From assembly GCF_003625485.1 (NCBI RefSeq), contig NZ_RAIR01000002.1:1-64000 (forward strand): DNA of 64,000 nt, read 5' to 3'. Positions within the stretch are counted from its first letter, which is position 1; each line of letters opens with the position of its first letter. Positions 58,136 through 64,000 of this stretch are shown piece after piece. This stretch comes from Butyrivibrio sp. CB08. GTDB lineage: Bacteria; Bacillota; Clostridia; Lachnospirales; Lachnospiraceae. Under the pieces are notes generated by a model. The model was not told the DNA's origin. It did no database searches and saw only the letters and a program-made list of their open reading frames with translations. A program made the position numbers and the translations under genes.

Positions 58136-61039
58136 CTAGCTTAGTATTCTGGACAGCTCCAAAAGCATCTTCTTTACGTCGATCGGCTTTGCTATATGTC
58201 CGTCCATGCCCGCCTCCTGGGCCTTTTTGATGTCCTCATAGAAGGCATTGGCCGTCATTGCTATAACTGGTATGGATGACTGAAGAGGATCGCTTAAACT
58301 TCTTATGGCCATGGTCGCTTCATAGCCGTTAAGTAGCGGCATCTGAATATCCATAAGCACAACATCGTAATAACCAGGATCACTCTCTCTTACCTTTTCA
58401 ACAGCCTCCTGTCCATTCTCAGCCTGTTCCACCACAAAGCCGTTCCTTTCAAGAAGCTTGGCAGCAATCTTTCTGTTTATAGGCATATCATCAACAAGAA
58501 GGGCAATCTTGCCAGTAAAGTCCATGATTTCCGTATTGCCTGCGCTTGATTCCTTTGCCTTTAAAATATCCTCCTGGGTCTGAAGTGGAAGTTCAAGATT
58601 TACCACAAACTCAGAGCCCTTATCCTTTTCGGATGTAACTTCAATTGTTCCACCCATCATTTCCACGATGTTCTTTACAATGCTAAGTCCAAGACCGGTT
58701 CCCTGAATACCGCTTATTGTGGAGTCAACCTCCCTTTCAAAGGCATCAAATACCCTCTCAGTAAACTCCTTGCTCATTCCGATTCCATTGTCTTTTACAC
58801 TGATCTCGTAAAGGGCATTTCCAGGCTCTTTTGCCGGCTTTTCTATTACACTTACTGCGACCCTTCCTCCTTCCGGAGTGAACTTATAGGCGTTACTTAC
58901 AAGGTTAAGAAGCACTCTGTTAAGTCTGGTTTTATCGCAATATACGTATTCATTTTTGATTCCACTGGCATCAACACTATATTCGATCTTCTTCTCTTTC
59001 ATCTGGGAGGAAAAGAGATCCCTAAGGTCGTCCATGGTGCTACTAAGGTCCACAGGAATCGCCTCAAGCTCCATCTTTCCGCTCTCAATCCTGCTCATTT
59101 CCAGAATGTCATTGATAAGAGCCATCAGATGACTGCTTGCTCCCCTGATCTTGCCCAGATACTCCTTAAGTTCTTCATAGGTCTTTGCTTCGCTCTCAGC
59201 AAGATCAATGTATCCAAAGATAGCATTCATAGGTGTCCTTATGTCATGGGACATATTGGACAGGAAAACCGTTTTGGACCTGCTCCTTTCATTGGCCTTG
59301 GTGGTCTCAATAACAGCATCTCTCTCCCTCTTGGCAATGATGGAATAGATAAAGAACATGATGATAAGGGAGATTATATTAAGCGACATCTGAATGATGA
59401 TGTTATTCGTAATTCGCCTGTCAGTTTTATTTAGAAGATTCTCGATATAGAGCTCCGTCTCATACACATCTATAGGTCCCTGAGCCGGGTCATGTTCCTC
59501 ATAGTAGGAACGTATCTCTCCTACTACTTCAGCTGTCATCTGGTCGGTAGCTCTTTTCACCCAAAGAAGCGATGTCAGGAAGATCAGGAACAAAAGCCCG
59601 ATCCATACAATGGTCGACTTGCCAAAGCGCCTGTCCCTGTCCCTCTCAAATACAGCCCTGAAGCAAAGGAATCCAAGAATACTCCAGGTGGCCAGTATCA
59701 GGTAGCTCTCTGTGGACATTCCGTCGGAATACAGGAGCATAAAATACACCAGAAACAGGATGGACATAATAAAGCCCGCTATGCCGGTAATCTGAATCTT
59801 CGTGTTTTTCTCTCTTCTTGCCACAAGAAAGGCTGACGCTGAGGTGTAGGCATAGGCAATAACCGCACCAATGGTGTTAACGTCCACGATCCAGCCAATA
59901 GCTGTCCTTCCAAGGAATGGGATCAGCACAGATATGCACATAAGGAAAAGCAGCGCATTCTTTGGAGTGTAGTCTTTTCCAAGAACACCAAACCATGCAG
60001 GAAGCATTCTGTTTGCGGACATGGAATACATAAGCCTTGAAGCAGCAATGAAATTACCTATAAGTCCTGTAAGTATTCCAGCAAATGCCGCTATTCCAAG
60101 GATCTTAACGCCGTAGTCACCCGCAGCAGAATAAGCACCGTAGAATGTGGGAAGTCCCTTAAGTCCACTAAAAGAGCCAAGGTTTCTTGTATACTGCTCC
60201 CACCTGGTAACCCCCTCTGGAAGTGATGTTATGGCAATCTGAGACAGAGCCACATAGGAGAACACCGAGGTCAAAAGAGCTATCGTCATTATTGGCAGTG
60301 ATTTACTGGTGGAGAACTTGAATCCCGCAGTGGAATTGGAAATTGATTCAAAGCCAACAAAGGCCCAGGGCGAAAGGGCTATTATGCAAAACAGCTGCTT
60401 AAATGATGAGCCCTGGTCAGTGGCAAAGGCGGGCACAGGAACAGCATGGGAATCTCCGCTTTTAAGCCCTACCGCCACCACTATAATGGCAATTCCAAGA
60501 ACCATGGCAAGAGCAAGCACCACCTGAATCCAGACGGCCAGTCTCTTGGCATTGATACAGATGGTTCCGCAGACAAGGACCGCTGCAATTGACAAAAGAA
60601 TTTCTCCAAAATATACATCATATCCAAGGATCTGATAATAAAAACCAAACTGGAAGGTGCTTCCGAAGAGATTTTTGCTGATAAGAGCAAGAGCCGACGC
60701 ATTGGCCCAGATGATCGCAACATACACGAGAATAAGAAACCAAGCACTCATGAATCCATGATCGTAGCCAAGATTTTTGACGGTATAGGTCAGGGTTCCG
60801 CCTGCATCCTGATACCTGTTCATCAGAAAATGGTAGTTGATGCCTATGATAAACATAACGACAGCGCCAAGAATTAGTCCCAGGCTGGTTCCAAGAGGCC
60901 CTGCCATTGGCAGAAACGTAGTTCCCGGCATTACAAAAGCGCCCCATCCCACAGCGCATCCAAAGGACAGCGCCCAAACCTGCAAAGGGTTCAGGTATCG
61001 CTTAAGCTCATTAGCGGTCTCTCTACTGCTATCTGACAT
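58136..61039 (-). CDS. APC-family amino-acid permease fused to a hybrid histidine kinase and receiver
   Basis: A 967-residue fusion. Residues 15-465 form a transporter of the amino acid/polyamine (APC) type with about 12 helices; the N-terminal glycine-rich GWGAFVMPGTTFLP and the late TALIA-like helices fit. Residues 475-570 add two more helices flanking a 55-residue outside loop. Residues 585-660 carry the H-box with His598 (FLSNMSHDIRTPMNAI), residues 705-820 the HATPase (N716, DNGIGM, GTGLGLSI), and residues 845-967 a receiver with Asp897 (VVLMDIQMPLLNGYEA) and the C-terminal KPID. Conserved active-site residues are all intact. It has a GGAGG site and stands alone, divergent from the second FapA gene. 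Confidence 0.92.
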   Translation of the reverse strand: MSDSSRETANELKRYLNPLQVWALSFGCAVGWGAFVMPGTTFLPMAGPLGTSLGLILGAVVMFIIGINYHFLMNRYQDAGGTLTYTVKNLGYDHGFMSAWFLILVYVAIIWANASALALISKNLFGSTFQFGFYYQILGYDVYFGEILLSIAAVLVCGTICINAKRLAVWIQVVLALAMVLGIAIIVVAVGLKSGDSHAVPVPAFATDQGSSFKQLFCIIALSPWAFVGFESISNSTAGFKFSTSKSLPIMTIALLTSVFSYVALSQIAITSLPEGVTRWEQYTRNLGSFSGLKGLPTFYGAYSAAGDYGVKILGIAAFAGILTGLIGNFIAASRLMYSMSANRMLPAWFGVLGKDYTPKNALLFLMCISVLIPFLGRTAIGWIVDVNTIGAVIAYAYTSASAFLVARREKNTKIQITGIAGFIMSILFLVYFMLLYSDGMSTESYLILATWSILGFLCFRAVFERDRDRRFGKSTIVWIGLLFLIFLTSLLWVKRATDQMTAEVVGEIRSYYEEHDPAQGPIDVYETELYIENLLNKTDRRITNNIIIQMSLNIISLIIMFFIYSIIAKRERDAVIETTKANERSRSKTVFLSNMSHDIRTPMNAIFGYIDLAESEAKTYEELKEYLGKIRGASSHLMALINDILEMSRIESGKMELEAIPVDLSSTMDDLRDLFSSQMKEKKIEYSVDASGIKNEYVYCDKTRLNRVLLNLVSNAYKFTPEGGRVAVSVIEKPAKEPGNALYEISVKDNGIGMSKEFTERVFDAFEREVDSTISGIQGTGLGLSIVKNIVEMMGGTIEVTSEKDKGSEFVVNLELPLQTQEDILKAKESSAGNTEIMDFTGKIALLVDDMPINRKIAAKLLERNGFVVEQAENGQEAVEKVRESDPGYYDVVLMDIQMPLLNGYEATMAIRSLSDPLQSSIPVIAMTANAFYEDIKKAQEAGMDGHIAKPIDVKKMLLELSRILS

Positions 61040-61081
61040 ATGCTACACCTCCATTAACTATATTTTATAACATTTTTTATA

Positions 61082-61104
61082 CTCTTTTAATACCATTAAA
61101 AGAG
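61082..61104. promoter_or_regulatory. Perfect 10-base inverted repeat upstream of the permease-kinase gene
   Basis: CTCTTTTAAT-acc-ATTAAAAGAG, ending 42 bases before the kinase start and 103 before the FapA start. No T-run follows, so it is more likely an operator for one or both divergent genes than a terminator. Confidence 0.5.
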
Positions 61105-61206
61105 CCGCTTGATTTCTGAATTTAAGCGAATTCATGCCGTTTGTGCCGTCTTGACCTATGAGCCAAGTTATCGGAAAATTAATACACATTTTTTCGGGAG
61201 AATTGT

Positions 61207-63711
61207 ATGATCGCAAAAGATACTGTAATGCTAAGTGGATTCAAACTGCACAATGGCCTTGATTCTTTTGCTGATGAAGCATTAGAAAAAGAGCTGGCTC
61301 TATGCAGCCGCTTTGGTCTTAATGCAGACAAACTTCGAAAATTCAATTACAACGCCCTTCAGCTGTCTGAGATCAGAAAGGGCCTTGATGCAGGTGTTGA
61401 TATACAACAATACTTAAGTCCCAAACTCTCCTGGCTTGAAATGGAGGAGATCCGTCTCGAGCTCATGCAGGGCATAGATATGTCCTCCTACAGGGAACAG
61501 GGCTTTAGCAGTAATCAGGTCTATCAGATACGAAGAGGCATCTATGAAGGCATCGACGTTTCTGTCTATGCCAAAAAAGAATTTCTTCCGGAGCAGATGA
61601 AGCAGATCCGTAAGGGACTTGCTTTTTCTCCTGACTTCCCTGTAATCTTCTATCTCGATCCCGAATTTGACTGTCTTCAGATGAGGGAAATAAGAAAGGG
61701 CCTTCAGGCGCAGCTTGACGTTTCAACCTTTGCCCACGTAGACATACCATATATGAAGATGCGTGTCATTAGGGAAAGTGCTGAAGACGGCCTTGTATTT
61801 GATGAATATCAGATAAAAAGATACTCATCTGGTGTCCTAAACCAGATGCATAAGGCTTTCCGGGACAATGTGGACCTTGGAAAGTACATTACCTCGGGCT
61901 ATGACGCTGAACAGCTTGAGGAAATAAGGCACAGCCTGATAGAGTGTCTTCCTATAGACGATTACCTCTCTATCGATATGCGTGGCGACGCTATTAGAGA
62001 GATCCGCCTTGGGCTTGAACACGGCGTGTTAGTAGATCAGTATGCAGATGCTGAGTTTAACTGGCAACAGATGTACGAAATGCGCCTTGGTCTTGAGCAC
62101 CAGATAGACATCACCCCATACTGTAAGCCTCTTTACTGGGCTAATCAGATGAAAGAACTTCGTCTCGGTCTCGAAGAAGGCCTTGATATCAGCAAGTTCT
62201 CTTCTATGATGTTCACCGCCAAGGATATGCGCAGGATCCGCCAGCAGCTTCTTTTAGGTACCTATATGGACAGTGAATCTGAGGAAGCTGAGACCACGCA
62301 GGATTTTGGTACCCAGAATGAAATGAAGACCATCCTCTTCATGCTGGACCACAAAAGCGAGTATCTTTCTTTTTCCCACGAGAACATGATCTGCTGGTTA
62401 ACTGTTCCTGAAAAGAAATACAAAAAGACCTATACAGAAAAAATCGTCCAGGGATTCTTAAGCAGATGCGGCATAAAACAAGGCATTGATCCAAAAGGCA
62501 TTTCAGATTTTATCAAAGATCATGAACCGGGAAAACAATACCTTGTAGCATCAGGTATAGATGCCATTGATGGAACTGATGGATACTATGAATACTTCTT
62601 CAATTCCTCAGGAGACTGCCTTCTTAAAGAAAACGAAGACGGAACTGTTGATCTGAGTGGTCTTGATCAGATCGTAAAAGTTAATGTTGGTGATAAGCTG
62701 GCCGTGTACCACAGAGCCACAAAAGGCATCGACGGCTGCGATGTATTTGGGAAAAAGGTCATCGCCAAAAAAGGAAAAGAAATTCCAATCATCCAGGGTG
62801 AAGGATTCATGATCCTTAATGACAGAGTAACTTACGTCGCCAAATATACCGGAGCACTTAGCATTGTAAATGGTGATATTTTTGTACAGAAGATCCTGGT
62901 GATGTCTGAAGTTAAGATAACAGATAAGATCATCAGATATGATGGCACTGTACTGGTAACCGGGGATGTAAACTCCGGATCAGAGATTCACGCATCCGGA
63001 AACATCATAATAAGCGGGCACATGGAAAGTTCCCTTTTAGTAGCTGGCGGCGATGTATCCATCAAAGGCGGAGCAACCTGCCCTGTCCGTGGCGGCATCG
63101 AGGCCAATGGAAATGTATCTGGCAAGTACTTTGAAGGCGTTAAGATAACTGCTAACAACGTGTACGCAGGCTCTTTTATCAACTGTACTGTCCTGGCCAG
63201 AGGCATTGTTAAGACCTACGGAATTGACGGCGTAATTTATGGCGGAAGCATACAGAGCCTGTCCGGTGTTGAGACTGCTATCCTTGGCACAAAGAAAGGC
63301 GCCAAGACAATCCTTAGCATCGGTGCTATAGACAGCCTGCTTGCTGATTTCAATGCAGTTAAAAAAGCTATTGCCAGAGAGGAAGAAGAACTAAAGTCCC
63401 TAGAGAGTGAAAAACTTCGTCTTCAGGAACTGGGCGCAGTTACAAGAGAAATGCTCCAGTGGAAGATCCGAATAAATGCTGCTGTTGGAGTAAAAGAGAA
63501 AATAATTGGTGATCTCGAAAAGAGACTTGCTGATATGGACAAGACCATAAAAAGCAGCAGCAATTCAAAGGCGATCATTACCCAGACCCTCTACAGCGGC
63601 GTAATCTTCGTGATATGCGGCGTAGTCTACAGGGTTGAACAGGACCGAAGACTTTATAGTCCCGCTACTGTAAAGATCGACAGTAGAAAAGAGAACATCC
63701 TCATCCTCTGA
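61207..63711 (+). CDS. FapA/DUF342 protein with N-terminal helical repeats (paralogue B)
   Basis: An 834-residue paralogue of the protein at 21,972-24,494 with the same order: about twelve 26-residue units of the F-x3-QM-x-EIR-x-GL-x2-G-x-D-x-Y type (residues 45-360; for example FDCLQMREIRKGLQAQLDVS), then a beta domain (GDKLAVYHRATKGIDGCDVF), the beta-helix (GGDVSIKGGATC), and a coiled coil. The two differ throughout but line up end to end. The start follows a CGGGAGAA site. It is transcribed away from the permease-kinase gene. Confidence 0.85.
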   Translation: MIAKDTVMLSGFKLHNGLDSFADEALEKELALCSRFGLNADKLRKFNYNALQLSEIRKGLDAGVDIQQYLSPKLSWLEMEEIRLELMQGIDMSSYREQGFSSNQVYQIRRGIYEGIDVSVYAKKEFLPEQMKQIRKGLAFSPDFPVIFYLDPEFDCLQMREIRKGLQAQLDVSTFAHVDIPYMKMRVIRESAEDGLVFDEYQIKRYSSGVLNQMHKAFRDNVDLGKYITSGYDAEQLEEIRHSLIECLPIDDYLSIDMRGDAIREIRLGLEHGVLVDQYADAEFNWQQMYEMRLGLEHQIDITPYCKPLYWANQMKELRLGLEEGLDISKFSSMMFTAKDMRRIRQQLLLGTYMDSESEEAETTQDFGTQNEMKTILFMLDHKSEYLSFSHENMICWLTVPEKKYKKTYTEKIVQGFLSRCGIKQGIDPKGISDFIKDHEPGKQYLVASGIDAIDGTDGYYEYFFNSSGDCLLKENEDGTVDLSGLDQIVKVNVGDKLAVYHRATKGIDGCDVFGKKVIAKKGKEIPIIQGEGFMILNDRVTYVAKYTGALSIVNGDIFVQKILVMSEVKITDKIIRYDGTVLVTGDVNSGSEIHASGNIIISGHMESSLLVAGGDVSIKGGATCPVRGGIEANGNVSGKYFEGVKITANNVYAGSFINCTVLARGIVKTYGIDGVIYGGSIQSLSGVETAILGTKKGAKTILSIGAIDSLLADFNAVKKAIAREEEELKSLESEKLRLQELGAVTREMLQWKIRINAAVGVKEKIIGDLEKRLADMDKTIKSSSNSKAIITQTLYSGVIFVICGVVYRVEQDRRLYSPATVKIDSRKENILIL

Positions 63712-63744
63712 TATTTTTGTGAATCAAAGATAATTAATGAATAA

Positions 63745-63779
63745 GAGCCATGGGAATACATAAATCCCATGGCTCATTT
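63745..63779. terminator. Terminator between FapA paralogue B and the STAS-domain gene
   Basis: GAGCCATGGGA (63,745-63,755) pairs with TCCCATGGCTC (63,765-63,775), followed by ATTTTG; it can serve both convergent genes. Confidence 0.8.
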
Positions 63780-63798
63780 TGCTTATATCTATTATCTA

Positions 63799-64000
63799 TC
63801 AGATCTCTGCTGCTCTCTTAAGCGCGTCATCGATGTGTGGAAGGAAGTTCTCTCTTCCAACCATGTCTACAAATCCATCTTTTTCCATAGTGCTCATTGG
63901 CTGCTCATTAACGTGTGAGAAAACAAGCTGAACACCGTTCTTTTTGCACTTCTCATAGAGCTGCTCAAAGGAATGCATTGCTGTGGCATCAATAGCTGGT
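63799..64000 (-). CDS. C-terminal STAS domain of a SulP-type anion transporter (partial)
   Basis: Only the last 67 codons are in the window, on the minus strand. The segment PAIDATAMHSFEQLYEKCKK and VQLVFSHVNEQPMSTMEKDG matches the STAS domain that closes SulP sulfate or anion permeases, where the Asp-Ala-Thr/Ser turn is the usual phosphorylation region. The stop is at 63,799-63,801. The membrane part lies beyond the right edge. A free-standing STAS protein is less likely but not excluded. Confidence 0.8.
   Translation of the reverse strand, partial: PAIDATAMHSFEQLYEKCKKNGVQLVFSHVNEQPMSTMEKDGFVDMVGRENFLPHIDDALKRAAEI

Noticed and set aside
61082-61104. Terminator between the divergent genes
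   Set aside because: Both flanking genes start here rather than end, and there is no T-run after the stem.

Overview
The window is a piece of a low-to-mid GC Firmicutes chromosome, most likely a Lachnospiraceae member of the Butyrivibrio/Pseudobutyrivibrio type. This is inferred from the gene set: a GGGtGRT protein beside a NifU-like scaffold, FapA/DUF342 proteins with long helical repeats, pyruvate phosphate dikinase, pyrBI, c-di-GMP enzymes and AGGAGG-type ribosome sites. I could not test the taxonomy.

Positions 1 to about 12,540 are the early and lysogeny half of an integrated temperate phage; the rest lies to the left of the window. A tyrosine integrase (11,339-12,394) sits at the right end, next to four GTTAGTTAC repeats, and the element abuts the 3' end of the host GGGtGRT gene. 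An XRE repressor (10,672) faces a long leftward operon across a divergent promoter pair with a palindromic operator. The operon runs through small DNA-binding and zinc proteins, a DNA methyltransferase interrupted at a G7 tract, OB-fold proteins, a GT-B glycosyltransferase, an HUH replication initiator, a lytic-transglycosylase-like lipoprotein, a VRR-NUC nuclease, SSB and an ArpU/RinA-like late regulator. It ends with an HNH endonuclease and the first codons of what is probably the small terminase. The prophage is markedly poor in GATC.

Positions 12,546-24,494 are leftward host genes: GGGtGRT plus scaffold, topB with five C-terminal zinc ribbons overlapping a P-loop-less ATPase homologue, asd, argH, and a FapA protein. 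Positions 24,721-27,710 hold a rightward operon for a two-subunit 2-hydroxyacyl-CoA dehydratase plus a tiny membrane protein, followed by about 520 bases of structured repeat DNA. Next come ppdK with an unusual C-terminal tail, a membrane glycerophosphodiesterase, an MFS transporter, a degenerate-EAL/GGDEF protein, purC, an ABC-F protein and a membrane EAL phosphodiesterase.

Positions 40,861-48,197 carry thrH and a Cof phosphatase, then a tight operon pheA-ppx-ppk1-maf-orf84 that groups phenylalanine synthesis with polyphosphate turnover. Then come a DUF5050-like protein, pyrBI, a CAP-domain lipoprotein, DNA polymerase IV, an RluA-type pseudouridine synthase, a BlaI/BlaR1-type pair, and a PIN-PhoH ATPase. 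The most unusual gene is at 58,136-61,039: an APC-family amino-acid permease fused to a complete hybrid histidine kinase and receiver. It is divergent from a second FapA paralogue (61,207-63,711). The right edge holds the C-terminal STAS end of a SulP-type transporter.

No tRNA, rRNA, CRISPR array or intact insertion sequence was seen.
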